The notes beneath the pieces are model-generated. The model did no database searches, had not been told where the DNA came from, and worked only from the letters and a program-made list of their open reading frames with translations. From NCBI GenBank assembly GCA_013350335.1, contig CM023542.1, forward strand, positions 3,650,025 through 3,714,024: a DNA stretch of 64,000 nt. Reading direction: 5' to 3'. Shown here in pieces: positions 1 through 11,331 of the stretch; position 1 is the stretch's first letter, and every line of letters begins with the position of its first letter. The position numbers were made by a program, and so were the translations under genes. The DNA comes from Chimonanthus salicifolius. Its lineage: Eukaryota > Streptophyta > Magnoliopsida > Laurales > Calycanthaceae.

Positions 1-295
1 CAACGAATATCTATCAAATCCCAGTATGGCTTGTATTTCTTTTTATCATTGTTCAAACGCTTAGCAATCTTCTCCTTGGCTCGATCCATTCCCTCATACA
101 TGTATCCCATTGTCGATTTATCATCTCCATCAACTAACCAAAGCAAATTTTACTATAGGCATTCCAACCTTGACAAAGAATTGAACACGTTTCCAAAACT
201 TGCTACAAAAAATCAAATCATGCACATTTGTCCCCTCTTCAGTCTTAGATAAAGGCATTCTATCCTATTCCTCCGAACCAAACATTCTCCATAAC

Positions 296-843
296 TGTGA
301 TGACCCGACCCTACCCCATCATAATATTGTCTGCTTTGGGCCCTATCCGACCCGCACGATTTTGCTTTGGGCCCTGGCCTACCTGACATGGCCCAAAAGG
401 CCTCACAATGGGGAGGGTTGCCCCCTCTCATATAAAGCCCCCACTACCCAAGCTCCCAATCGATGTGGGACTTTTTGGGTGGGGGTGCTACAATCCACCC
501 CCCTTAAGACCAAAGTCGTCCCCGTCTCTGTCTTGTCACACTGACAAGGGTCCACACACACAGGCAAGCAAGTCACACAAGTAAAGAGCCCTCATAGTCC
601 GAGTGTTGAACCGTGCTTTGATACCACTTGTGACGACCTGACCCTACCCCATCATGATATTGTCCGCTTTGGGTCATATCCGACCCACATGGTTTTGCTT
701 TTGGGTCTGGCCATGTGGGCCAAGGCCCAAAGCAAAACCGTGCGGGTCGGGTAGGGCATGGCCAGGCCCAAAAGCAAAACCGTGTGGGTCGGGTAGGACC
801 CAAAGCGGACAATATCACGATGGGGTAGGGTCAGGTCGTCACA
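296..843 (-). mobile_element. TRIM-type LTR element with one palindromic LTR
   Basis: The element is bounded by a 5-bp target duplication ATAAC (291-295 and 844-848). The uninterrupted sister sequence near 3200 confirms that this stretch is an insertion. On the minus strand the order is: 5' LTR at 629-843, a primer-binding site matching initiator-Met tRNA (complement of GCTTTGATACCA, 615-626), a short non-coding interior, a polypurine tract next to 493, and a 3' LTR at 296-492 starting TGTAGCACCC. The 3' LTR has a TATAAA-like stretch and the AAAGTCCCACATCG motif shared with the TRIM at 58664. The 5' LTR is abnormal: it is an inverted repeat of its own distal half. No coding capacity, so it would need enzymes from an autonomous relative. 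Confidence 0.75.
629..843. repeat. 215-bp near-perfect palindrome replacing a TRIM LTR
   Basis: The stretch starts TGTGACGACCTGACCCTACC and ends with the complement of the same words. The inner words GACAATAT, CCAAAGCGG and GCAAAACCGTG also recur in mirror order. Each arm is about 105 bp around a centre near 736. It sits exactly where the 5' LTR of the surrounding element should be, so I read it as an LTR that lost its proximal half and duplicated its distal half in inverted orientation. Confidence 0.75.
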
Positions 844-1911
844 ATAACCAACTCTACTTTTCAATGTAAGGTAGCATATTGCAAATCTTGTAATTGCGGG
901 CCTAACTAACTCAAGATTCTTCGTGAATTGTCTCATTAAGTTAAGCAACAAACCATAACCATAAATGAACTTTGCAATTGCTTTTTGCATCTGAAATAGT
1001 AACGGACTCCAATTTCTTTTCCCGATACCTTCAAGCATAAGGTCAATGCAACGTGTTGCACATGGAGCCCAAAATAAATTCTCCCTTCTTGGCATCAATT
1101 TTTTTCAAACCTTACATATGGTGTTGCGTTAGCTGTAACAACTTGCACCACTTTCTCCACACCTACCTCTTATATAACTGAATCTATATGGTCGGACAAG
1201 TTCTCCGCATTTTTAGAAATGGAAAATGAGTCATCACTTCTCAAAAATACACTCCCTAATGGACTATTGGCAAGAAAATTAGTAATGGACCGATTCTTTC
1301 TATTGGTCCAACCATCTGTCATAATTGTGCACCATTTTTCTTGCCCATTCTTTCTTATGTTTTTCTAACATTCTCTCCACATTTTCAACTTCAATTGTGA
1401 GAGAAATATTTCTTACCTCATGATATGATGGAGGTTTCAACCCAATTCCAAATTTCGCAATTGACTCACACATGGGTTGAAAAAATGGGTTTTCCACCGA
1501 ATTGAAAAGGAATAATATTTGCATAGAAAAAAAAAATGACAAATATCAAGACAAACATTGGTTCTACCCTGTTTTTTCCAAACTCCATTAAGAGTTGTTT
1601 GTTTTTGTTGAGAACGACCGCCATCAACCACATTAACATCAAAGTAATAATTATCATCAAAGTAATAATCTGGTCTCCCATCCTGCATTTCAACCTCTTT
1701 TCTTCTCCTTTTTACTTCTAACTTGTCCCAAGCAACTCAAGACTTTTTTCGGTTGCTGACTCCAGATATTTATCACATGCAACTAGATCTTTTTGGTCTT
1801 TCCCAAATGGCGTTTCGTGTGATAAATATCACCTATAACAAAAGTTGCATTGCACTTGCATGTGATTGTTCGATTGCACTCTAGTACAAAATTTCCATGC
1901 TTCATCTTGTA

Positions 1912-2310
1912 ATTCATTCCCACTACTACTTCGGAGACGATCGCAGGACGCAAATACACCAAATTCCAGACCCAATGATCGATTTTTGGTTGCACAAAGA
2001 AAGAAGTTGATGTTGCTTTCCATTGGAGTCTCTCATAATCGCGTAAAGAGAGATTTTGTGAGGGTATTAGAGGTTTAAACATTGCATTAATCAGGTACAC
2101 TTGTCCCTTACCTCAAAAACCATGCAAAAGTGGTGCTAAAACTGCATGCAAGTGCATTTTCACCCCTTTGGCTTGAATCGTTCGATTTTACGATTTAGGG
2201 TTTCAAATCGTACAATTTTGGAAGTTAGTTTCACCTCTTTTGGCTTGAATTGTTCGATTTAACGATTTAGGGTTTTGAATCGTACAATTCGTATAGTGAA
2301 TCGTACGATT
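1912..2310. repeat. Spacer between inverted hAT copies with a short tandem duplication
   Basis: This 400-bp stretch separates the two hAT arms. It has two direct copies, about 72 bp apart, of a unit containing TTGGCTTGAAT, TGTTCGATTT, ACGATTTAGGGTTT and AATCGTACAATT (near 2169-2220 and 2240-2290), plus repeated GAATCGTACGATT words. The minus-strand text at 1912-2010 still reads as upstream transposase coding sequence. I see no independent gene. Confidence 0.5.
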
Positions 2311-3952
2311 TAACAAGATGAAGCATGTGAATTTTGTAGTAGGGTGCAATCGGACAATCACATGCATGTACATTGCAACGTTTGTCATAGGAAAAATGTT
2401 TGAAACTCTTAATAGAGTTTGGAAAAAACAAGGTAGAACCAATGTTTGTCTTGATGTTTGTCGTTTTTCTATGCAAATGTTATCCCCTTCAATTTGGTGA
2501 AAAGCCCATTTTTTCAACTCATGTGTGGGTCAATTGCGAAATTTGGAATTGGGTTAAAACCTTCATCATATCATGAGGTAAGAAATACTTCTCTCAAAAT
2601 TGAAGTTGAAAATATGGAGAGAATGTTGGAAAAATATAAGAAAGAATGGGCAAGAAAAAAGGGTGCACAATTATGAGGTTGGACCGATGGAAAGAATCTA
2701 TCTATTACTAATTTTCTTGCCAATGGTCCATTAGGGAGTGCATTTTTGAAAAGTGACAACACGTCTTCCATTTCTAAAAAATGCGGAGAACTTGACCAAC
2801 CTTATAGACTCGGTCATAGGAGAGAGGTGTGGAGAAAGTGACAACACGTCTTCCATTTCTAAAAATGCGGAGAACTTGACCAACCTTATAGCCTCGGTCA
2901 TAGAAGAGATAGGTGTGGAGAAAGTGGTGCAAGTTGTAAAGGTTGGAAAAAATTTGATGTAAAGAAGGGAGAATTTATTTTGGGCTCTATATGCAATACA
3001 TTGCATTGACCTTATGCTTAAAGGTATAGGGAAAAGAAAATTGAAGTTAGTTACTATTTCAGATGCAAAAGCAATTGCAAAGTTCATTTATGGTCATGGT
3101 TTGTTGCTTAACTTAATGAGACAATTCTCGAAGAATCGTGAGTTAGTTAAGCCAACAATTATAAGATTTGAAATATGCTACCTTACACTAAAAAGTAGAG
3201 TTGGTCATGGAGAATGTCTGGCTCGGAGGAATGGCATAGAATGCCATTATCCAAGACTGAAGAAGGAAACAAGGTGCATGATTTGATTTTTTATAACAAG
3301 TTTTGGATCTCTATCAAGGCTAGAATGCCCATAGTAAAATTTGCTTCAGTTAGTTGATGGAGATGACAATCCGACAATGGGATATATGTATGAGCGAATG
3401 GATCGAGTCAAGGAGAAGATTGCTAAGCATTTGAACAATGATAAATATAAATACAAGCCATACTAGGATTTGATAGATACTCGTTGGAATGACCAGCTTC
3501 ACCATCCATTGCATGCGATTGCATATTATTTGAATCCTTCCAATATGAATATTTTTTTTGTGCAGATGTTGAAATCAAAAGAGGGTTGTCAATGCCTTGA
3601 TAAGTTGACTACAGACATGGATAACAGGATTAAAATAGATAAACATTGCTTGCTTTCAGAACTACAAAAGGACTCTTTGGGATAGGATGGACATAGCAAC
3701 GAGGGAAAAAAAACGGGTATTTAGTATTTAGTTATTTACTATTTACTATCTAAGCTTTGATTGTGAAAACATTTGGTTTGACAATTTCTTATTTTGATTT
3801 CGAAATTGATTTTTTTTGTTATTATCTCATGTTTTATAGCCATTTGGTGGGAACATTATGACAGAATTGCAATGTGTTGCAATAAGAATTTTGAGTTCAA
3901 TTTGCAGCACAACTGGATATGAGCGAAATTGGAGGATATTTGAACAAGTATG
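2311..3952 (+). pseudogene. hAT-family transposase pseudogene, right arm of the inverted pair
   Basis: On the plus strand the recognisable pieces appear in the usual hAT order. A stretch at 2458-2676 contains SYHEVRN and KKEWARKK. 2753-2960 contains EKVVQVVK. 3014-3286 contains AIAKFIYGHGLLLNLMRQF. 3470-3685 contains DTRWNDQLHHPLHAIAYYLNP. A C-terminal dimerisation segment at 3840-3952 contains CSTTGYERNWRIFEQ followed by a GTATGT donor. Frameshifts and stops break the frame. An approximately 84-bp unit is tandemly duplicated at 2753-2836/2839-2920. The BED-region stretch present in the left arm is deleted here. Confidence 0.8.
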
Positions 3953-5634
3953 TTTTACTTTTAAGTTCTCCACGCACCATTGCTTAAAATGGTCTATGAA
4001 GTTACTTTGTCAACCAAGCCAACTCAATCCTAAATAGAGGGACCCTATAGCTTACAACTAAGATCCTAATATAACAGAGCATGATTAGAGATCAACTTTG
4101 AGAAACCACTTTGCACAGCAGTTAGAGAAGCATTATTGCAAGTCAACCAACACTAGTCTATCCAACCTGGACAGAAATTTGATTGGATAATGATTAAATA
4201 AGTCAAAAAGGCCCAACTCATGGGAAGGTTAATCAACTCATGCTCAACAACTGACTACAGAAAAGGCATGAACACATAATGTTGGTCTACTCCTCAAGAA
4301 TAAATGAATCACATTTAGAACAACCCCCTCCCTTTTCTCTTGTTTTTTGAGACACACACACAGAGAGTAAAATGAAGAAAAAGAAGAAGAAAGAAAGAAA
4401 GAGAACTACCACTTCTAAATTTTGTTAAAGTTGATTTCCTACTTTAGTCTTGCCACAAGAATACACAGTTGTTAACGCCCAACTAAAACCTGTCTCCAAG
4501 TCCATAAATCCCCTTACCATGAGGATGGTCCAAGTCACTACTATGAACTTGTTCTAGCAAAAGTTCTTACAGCTCAATATTAGATGAAGCTCATGAAAGC
4601 TTGCCAACCTATAGCGTAGTCTCTCCAACCCACGACAAATATATTATTAGAAAAAAGGCACATAGATATAAAAATGATGATATATGCCATCATACATGTT
4701 CAAATTTTCAGGGAAGATCTGCAATGAATGACTAAGTACATGAAAATCTATCAATTGATTTGATTGTTGTTTGTTGATAAAATTATAAATTATTAATCAA
4801 TGATACAAGCAATTTAAGAAAAAAAAAATCTTAGCATGGAACAACAATAAGCAAAAAAGGTAAACTTGAGAAATATAATTCTTTGTAAGGATGTAAATAG
4901 TCATATCATAGGTTGCTACTCACATAGCGATGGAAGATGAATATCCTCAACAGATTGATAATGCTTACTAATCTCACCTACATACAAGAAGTCACTGATG
5001 TTAGCATTACTAGCAGACATATTGAATGCAACAAACCCCACTAATCAATAAGGGAATTTGTTTTATAATGTAGGGATTATTTATTAAAAGAAACGACAAA
5101 TCATGTTCCCACAACCAAAATGCCAGTCACATATTTATATAAGTACTGATTTGTTCCCATAGTCCTTCTAGATCCCAAGAAAGAGATTACATTGTCAACG
5201 TCAAAACTCAAAATACAGTAAGCAACCAACAACCTCATAAAGGAACATTCATTTCCAATCTCACTAGCAACAACAACAAATAATCCCCAATTCGACACAG
5301 GAGATTTAGCAACAAGAAGACAAGACGACGAGTAATGGTAAGATGTACATAAGTAAGAAGAAAGGATGGAAATAGGAACAGTAGATCAAAAAAAAAAACT
5401 ATCTAGTTACTACAAAATAAAAAAGAATTTTAGTATAAATCAGTTCAACCATGTTCTTGGAAGAAAGAATCAATCCCTTGCATGAAGGGAAAGAGCTGAA
5501 AAGACAAGTAACTGGGAAAAGCAATTAACCAATAAAGCATAGGAATGTAGTAGTCAGAATTTATCAAGTGATTGAGAACATAGAGCTAAATAGAAATGAG
5601 TAGAAAACATTAGTAAAGCCAACTATTTGGATGT
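3953..5634. other. Intergenic stretch with one weak exon-like open reading
   Basis: Mostly AT-rich DNA with purine-rich runs near 4365-4405. On the minus strand at about 4925-5020 there is an open run starting ATG with the peptide MSASNANISDFLYVGE, continuing ISKHYQSVEDIHLPSLCE and then a stop. It has coding-like composition, but I cannot match it to a family or find in-frame partners. It could be an exon of a minus-strand locus whose 5' end is near 7690, or chance. Nothing else is supportable here. Confidence 0.3.
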
Positions 5635-5644
5635 ATGGAAAGAA

Positions 5645-5813
5645 TGTGCTAATCTTCAATAGTTTTTTGTTCCATTAGTGTTGCTTCAAGCTTTTGCTTC
5701 CTTTGTTTTGGGGAAGCTTGTAGTGTCATTTTTCTCTTTTATGTTGTCTTTGTATTTGCACCTTTGATGCCCTTTCCTTTTTAATATATTAACCATTTCA
5801 AAAAAAAAAAAAA
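5645..5813 (+). mobile_element. 5'-truncated LINE tail with poly(A) and 10-bp target duplication
   Basis: A 169-bp insertion ending in a run of about 16 A residues is flanked by direct repeats ATGGAAAGAA (5635-5644 and 5814-5823). Its body (GCTTTTGCTTCCTTTG, then TTTTCTCTTTTATG and CCTTTTTAATATATTAACC) resembles the 3' untranslated ends of plant L1-like LINEs elsewhere in this window. Poly(A) plus a target duplication is the signature of target-primed reverse transcription. Confidence 0.75.
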
Positions 5814-5823
5814 ATGGAAAGAA

Positions 5824-7599
5824 AAGCACTTCCTAGTGAAGAAATCATCTTTTAACTAAAAATAAAAAACAGGTTAACCATTTTTCGTTAAAAATAATCC
5901 ATCACTGTCAATAGCCCTTTTACCATTTTTATGGTAAAAATAGTTATTTACTTATTTTCCAAGAAAAAAACTTTCATATTCATGCATCCAAAGTAAGCCG
6001 ATGTAAGTGTTTTAAGCCTCAAGATGATAATGGCAAACCATGAAGCAAGAATAATTGGGATGTAAGAAGTACAATGGACAAAACCAATTCAAAATAGTAA
6101 AGACAATAATCTATATTTGATCATTGAACAGCAAACTCACTCAACTATTGTGCATGAAAGGAACCCCAAAGACCCATTCGGCTTTATGAATAGCGAGAAT
6201 ACAATGGACTGAGGTAAATGAACTTAGACCTAGCTGAAGCCCAAGGTTATCCATTTCATTCCATTCTATTCCAACTATTCTTGAAGCTAAACATAGCCTA
6301 AAAGTAAGCTCCAATAGGCAAGAATATAAAAGAATGAAGTCCAAGATGACTTTGGCACATAATGGAACTGCAGGAAGACAGAAACAGTTATAAAAAAAAT
6401 GGAAGGGTTACAATTAGAAGATAGTAGGGAAAAAGGAGTCCTATTAAAGACCTGAATTAATGAGGCTGATAGAGACTAGAGATGCTAGATATGTAGTGAC
6501 ATAAAAATGATTTTGATAGGATATTATTGTCGTAACAGAGAATTAAAAAAGCCCATTCCAGATAGATGAAAAACAATTGCTGACGATGATGAATAACCTA
6601 TCAGCTACATGTACCACAAAAGTCAACAATAGCCAATCAAACAGAAGTCTAAACACATGAAAAAGAAAAAGAAAAGGTATAATAATGATTGATAAGAAGA
6701 AAATACACAAACTAAAGAGAAATGTCTCCCAGTATATCCAATCTTAATATTACCACCTCTTGGATCAAACAGTACACTGTCAAATAGAGCTGATATATAA
6801 TACACCAGAGCATCCACAGACCTTTTAACTTGATAAGACATCTGACCCACAAACATGTCATGGTATGGAACAAGATTCAACCCACTTGTGCGGAATCACT
6901 CTTCCATGTGGTCCAAACTCGAAATACCCATTTCAGGTGTGGATCATGAATGGGATAAAATTAAAGTGGCTGTAGGGAGAAAGGGGCACCCATTTTCAAC
7001 AGAAGACTACACATTTGTCAGCAATTGTTTGCTGGGATGGATAGAGGACTTCATATATGATATAATGTACCAGAAACTCCTCCATCCATTCATCGTAACT
7101 TTATGAGATGATTCATAAAAAATCAGCAGCTTATAGCAATCAAATTCTCAAGGTACATAACCACAAGCCTAAAATGATGGCGAAAATGATCCGGCGACGT
7201 TCAAATTTTACTCACAATACATTTTCTAAATATCGCAACCAAAAAAAAATGTGTGGCCCACTTCAAAATTTAATGACAGCCTCCGTAAACAGGAAGAATT
7301 GAGGAGTCCCCTTAGAGTTTTGATAATTTTGGGGACTTTTTCCAAAACCCACGTTTGTGTAAATGCAGAGCAAAATGAAATAGATCAGAGTGACTAGAGT
7401 ACAAGCAGATGCAAAACGAATGAGGGAAAAAAGCAACATCTGATCAAGAATCGGAGACATTTTGGATCCAAACAACATGAAATAATGGTAAAAACAAAAC
7501 ATTTCACCACATCAAAGATCGGAAAGTGATATCTAGATTGTGATGGATTTTGGAAAACTATGTAAGGATGAAATAGAGAAGGGAGAGAATAGGACTTAC
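5824..7599 (-). other. Possible introns and exons of an unidentified minus-strand gene
   Basis: No complete gene can be assembled. A minus-strand exon candidate at about 6725-6860 follows an AG and reads MSYQVKRSVDALVYYISALF then DSVLFDPRGGNIKIG. I do not recognise it. The rest is AT-rich. Text around 6900-7000 is non-coding and resembles dispersed intergenic repeats. Treat any gene model as unproven. Confidence 0.25.
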
Positions 7600-7695
7600 C
7601 GCAGAAGGGCAGAAACCGGCGCTCAAGAAAACAAAACAAGTGAGGAGTGAAACGCCGCCGCTACTTCCAGTCTATCTAGCCTTTAGGGTATGCGC
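7600..7695 (-). other. Possible 5' exon of a minus-strand transcript
   Basis: Read on the minus strand, this GC-richer stretch ends TTCTGCCCTTCTGCG and is followed by a good donor GTAAGTCC at 7599-7592. The sequence GTAGCGGCGGCGTTTCACTC lies in it. The composition contrast with its surroundings and the consensus donor suggest a first, probably non-coding exon. No ATG-led frame with a recognisable product follows. Confidence 0.3.
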
Positions 7696-7699
7696 AACG

Positions 7700-9392
7700 G
7701 TCAGGCCCAACATGACGGGTTTATTGGCCGGCCCATCAAGCATGATTGAGAAATTGTATTTTAGTAAAGCCACTTTAATGTAAAATGATTGGAATTATAT
7801 TACATATATATTATATTATAGAGATTATTAAATTAGAAAATTTAATAGTATTTTTTTTTTAAATCTCTCACCTATCGTTAAAATGTTATTTTAGTTTTTC
7901 TTTATAGAAATCAATTCCTCCATTCATTCCTATACAGTTCTGGTTCATTGAGAAAAGGGTGTAAACACCGTCCCACAAAATGAGCAAACATATTTAGAAG
8001 TCTCTCAGACTACTTTTCTGGAGTTTAGATGATGTTATGATGTCCAAAGTCACTTTTGCAGTAATTTTATATTCTGAATATATGAAATATTATTTTACAA
8101 AATAGTAGGGACAGTACATTTTTTTTTCTCAATGTATTGAGTTAGAAATATTTATTACATTTTGTATATGTCCAAGGTCGGAACCAACTGCCGATATTAT
8201 TTTAGACAGGTTATAACTTTATACAGTACTATATTATAGAGAGTTTACCGTATATCCAATCTTTCGAATCCTATCAAATTTGGTTTTATTTATTTTTTAT
8301 AAAAACTTTATATTTATATAAATTAACGTTTAATATAGATATTTTAAATCTTTAAAAAATAAATAGTCAAACATGATTAATAGTTTCCATTTTTACAATG
8401 TGATAGTCATCATGGTAACACATCCATCTAAATAATTTTGTGACGATTGAGTGAGATTTACGCTCTAACATAGCTTGTCAGAATACTAAGGATTGTTAGT
8501 AGCACCTCCCAATATCATAATAACAGTGAAGCGAATCATTCTAGCTTACCAAATTCAATCTTCTAATTTCTTTTCTTATTTTTTGAATTCTTTCTTCATA
8601 AATTTACACTTTTTTTATGCTAAAATAATAATAAGGACACTTTTAACATCACTAAATCAAATTCTAAAGTTTTCTATTTTTTAGCAATGAAATATTTCTT
8701 TTTAAAATCCATAAAAATTTGTGTTAATTTTAGGAAAAAAATGGAGAGATTTGCTTCTAACATAGTTGAAATTTCTAATTTTATATTTGAAATCACGTTT
8801 TCTATTTTCTTAATCATGCTTGCATAAATTGCTTCTATTTTTAGATAGTAATAAGATAAAATTTGACCAAATTGTTCTAATTTATAAATCCAATCATAAA
8901 ATCATTTTTTCCAATCTTTAGTATTTTTAGACAACATTTTATTCTTAATATTAATATGACCAAAATAAGTCAAATCTTTCAAACTCATCAAATTAAATTA
9001 TAAAAATTAATTTATATTTTTTACAATTCTATACTATTTTTTGCTTAATATTAATATATGCATATACTACTACAATCTATGTGCACGAAATAAATAATTT
9101 CTTTTTGACTTTTATAATAGTAGAGAAGTATTGATAATGTGCATATAACTTAGCAATAGTGTATGCATGAGAAGCATATATGAGAAATTTCAAATAACAA
9201 GTGGCAATTACATTTAAATTTTGTATTCAGATTAAAGGCTTTCTTTTTATTCACCTATTAAATGAAAAATCAAAATCCAATCTACTAGAAAAGAAAAATC
9301 AAAATACAAATAAATGATACCATTCATCGAAATTACACATCAGTCCCATTGATATAAAAATTGCATAATAGCCCAAACACCTATATAAGAGA
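7700..9392. other. AT-rich intergenic DNA without a visible gene
   Basis: Very AT-rich, with short poly(A)/poly(T) runs and no open frame of recognisable content on either strand. I see no clear element boundary in it. Confidence 0.6.
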
Positions 9393-9438
9393 GGTTCGGG
9401 TTCAGGTTCGGGTTCGGGTTCGGTTCGGGTTCGGGTTC
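9393..9438 (+). repeat. GGTTCG/GGGTTC simple-sequence array
   Basis: About seven units of GGTTCG or GGGTTC, with one variant GGTTCAG. It is G-rich and telomere-like in rhythm, but the unit is not the plant telomere TTTAGGG. It lies just before a SINE-like sequence. Confidence 0.85.
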
Positions 9439-9454
9439 CTCACGTTCCTTTACT

Positions 9455-9585
9455 GAAGAGAGGTCTTAGTTCTATTTGAAGTTATTCCTCGACTTACTTG
9501 TGTGTGTGGACAGGTTTACACGTGTTTGTAAAATTAGTCTTACCTCTAATATAGGGTGAGACACCCAAGTTAAAAGAAAAAAAAA
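9455..9585 (+). mobile_element. Au-type tRNA-derived SINE, 3' part
   Basis: Contains GAGGTCTTAGTTCTATTTGA in the place of a degraded pol III B box, then CTCGACTTACTTGTGTG and ATTAGTCTTACCTCTAATAT, then GGGTGAGACACCCAAGTTA and an A-rich tail. The same order of words occurs in the copy at 34893-35030. The copy is diverged and the A-box end is missing or unrecognisable. Confidence 0.55.
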
Positions 9586-9829
9586 AAAAACTAAAAATCA
9601 ACATTTGAGTATTTTTTTTTTTTTAAAGTTTATTGGTTACTTATATACTATATTCAAATTAAAAAAAAATTCAAGGCTCGATTTTAGACTATAAATCAAA
9701 ACAAGTGTAAAAAAATATTTACGTATAGAAAACCATTCAATAAAATTATACAATAAGTTTAGATACTTCAACTCCATAGTAAAATTTGCAAGACTTTTCG
9801 ACCTAGATATAATTAATAAAGTGAGAATG
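9586..9829. other. AT-rich intergenic spacer
   Basis: Poly(A) and poly(T) tracts near 9580-9670. No gene or element boundary recognised. Confidence 0.5.
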
Positions 9830-10375
9830 GATTTGGCAAAATGTAAGCAAGTTAGAAGGGTCATTTATGATAGAAAAGTCTCACACTGCTTAAAAAGATT
9901 TTATAAAATAGTTGTTAGGCTTGTTGTACTCTATAACAAGGGTACAAATATCGGCCGATATATACCGTTATCGACTGAAATATTAGCCATATCATATCGG
10001 CCGATATCAACTAGAGAGAGAAAAATATCGGCCGATAACGATATATCGATTGATAACGGTTTTTTAACCCCTGCTCTATAGGATAGAGGGTTCAACAATA
10101 AAAAAAAATTAATAGATAAAAGTAAGGTACGAAGATGTTCGGGATTAACTTTGTAAAATAGAGTCAGAAAACTTGATTGAAGTGATTTGGTATATTAGTA
10201 GAAAATGAGATATCACCCTCTTCGTAGACTAGAAAGCTATGCATGAGGAGGAGAGGCCAACCTCACAAATCATATGTTAGAGAGCAGATTAATTGTTAGT
10301 GTAATTTATGATAATTAAATGATAAAATAAAATTTAAAAAGTTGACTACAGATAGATAGGATTTTAGATTACGAT
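9830..10375 (+). mobile_element. Degenerate RTE-type LINE 3' fragment, split by a MITE
   Basis: The words GATTTTATAAAATAGTTGTTAG and, after the MITE, a ...GTTCAACAATAAAAAAAA stretch line up with the RTE element at 33150-34840, where the same region is uninterrupted. Further matches are GGAGGAGAGGCCAACCT (near 10240) and GACTACAGATAGATAGGATT (near 10345), which lies just before the usual 3' end. The reading frame is destroyed. Confidence 0.65.
9937..10073 (+). mobile_element. hAT-type MITE with TATCGGCCGATA palindromes
   Basis: This 137-bp insertion begins CAAGGGTACAAA and ends TTTAACCCCTG. It is flanked by an almost exact 8-bp duplication (CTCTATAA at 9929-9936, CTCTATAG at 10074-10081). It contains three TATCGGCCGAT palindromes. 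The uninterrupted RTE copy at 34400 shows the empty-site context. An 8-bp target duplication and CAGGG-like ends are hAT hallmarks. A longer relative lies at 62886-63209. Confidence 0.75.
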
Positions 10376-11199
10376 GCCAATGATTGATTTTTATAAATGT
10401 TTCTAATTTTACTTTATAAATTATTTTAATTATATATTAAATAAATAATCAATATTCATTTTGATACACAGTAGAAGACCTCCATTTACGCAGACAATGT
10501 GATATGATGTAAGAACTTAGAGAATGTCCTTTAATCGATTGACTAGAAATTTTCAAATAATCTGAATTTTAGGATTAAGTTAATATCTAAAATCTTTTCT
10601 TTTAATCAGTTGAAATAATAAGTTAATAATCACTTAATGTATTGAAGACACTGTGCACAGATAAAGTTAGTACCTGTTTTTATCATAATATAAATATGGA
10701 AAGTGACAAAACAGTATAATTTACAATACTTTTTAACATTTTCTTAATTCTTTCTTATTCCAAAATTATAAAGGAAAAATAAGGACGAGACTAAACTTCT
10801 CCAACACTATGCTTTTAGGTGTACATTGGTTGCATGTTGTCAATTTTTTATTTTATTATTTTTTGTTAATCTCATAAAAAAATAATTATTTGAATTGGAA
10901 ATAGATTCTATGAGCTACAAGTGGTTCAAAATTAAATACATAATATGTGTGAAATAGTAAATGGAGGAGAAGAATTAATTAAATTAATAATGACTTAATG
11001 CATCAATATGATAAATTTAGACATTTAGAATTAATTTTAGAGACAAGTGGATGATACAATTTAATGCAGTTAGTAAGATAGATGCAATATAGGTAGAATA
11101 TAGATAAAATAAGAGGGTGTCATATAATAAAAGAGACCAACTGAACTAAATAAGCTATTTTATAAGATAAAAAGTCATTAATTTATTGGAGAAAGAAGA
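10376..11199. other. AT-rich intergenic DNA
   Basis: No open frame with recognisable content, no terminal repeats found. Confidence 0.6.
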
Positions 11200-11331
11200 T
11201 AGGGGTACAAACATCGGCCGATATGCCAATATCTCAGCCGTATTATATCGACCAATATCACAATATTGGCCAATATCGACCATTTTTTTAAAAAAAGAAA
11301 GAACAGTGAGAAAAATATCGACAGTTGAGAT
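11200..11331 (+). mobile_element. Truncated hAT-type MITE of the TATCGGCCGATA family
   Basis: Starts AGGGGTACAAACATCGGCCG, as in the copy at 9937, and carries several TATCGACCAATAT-type words. The ACCCCTG right end is missing, so I call it a truncated or decayed copy. Confidence 0.55.

Larger units (their letters stand above)
1..1912 (-). pseudogene. hAT-family transposase pseudogene, left arm of an inverted pair
   Basis: Read on the minus strand, this stretch encodes broken pieces of a plant hAT transposase in order: a BED zinc-finger-like segment near 1790-1910 (a CKCNATF motif followed by an HTKRH motif), a DUF659-type stretch at 1300-1542 (PSYHEVRN, then KKEWARKM), and a later segment near 860-1090 (AIAKFIYGYGLLLNLMRQF, then ELVRPAITRFA). 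Stops and frameshifts separate them, so it is dead. It runs off the left edge of the window. A TRIM retroelement at 296-843 interrupts it. It is homologous in inverted orientation to 2311-3952 and keeps about 200 bp (roughly 1590-1835) that the other arm lacks. Family assignment comes from recognised hAT/DUF659 wording. Confidence 0.8.

Noticed and set aside
9393..9438. Interstitial telomere repeat
   Set aside because: The unit is GGTTCG, not TTTAGGG.
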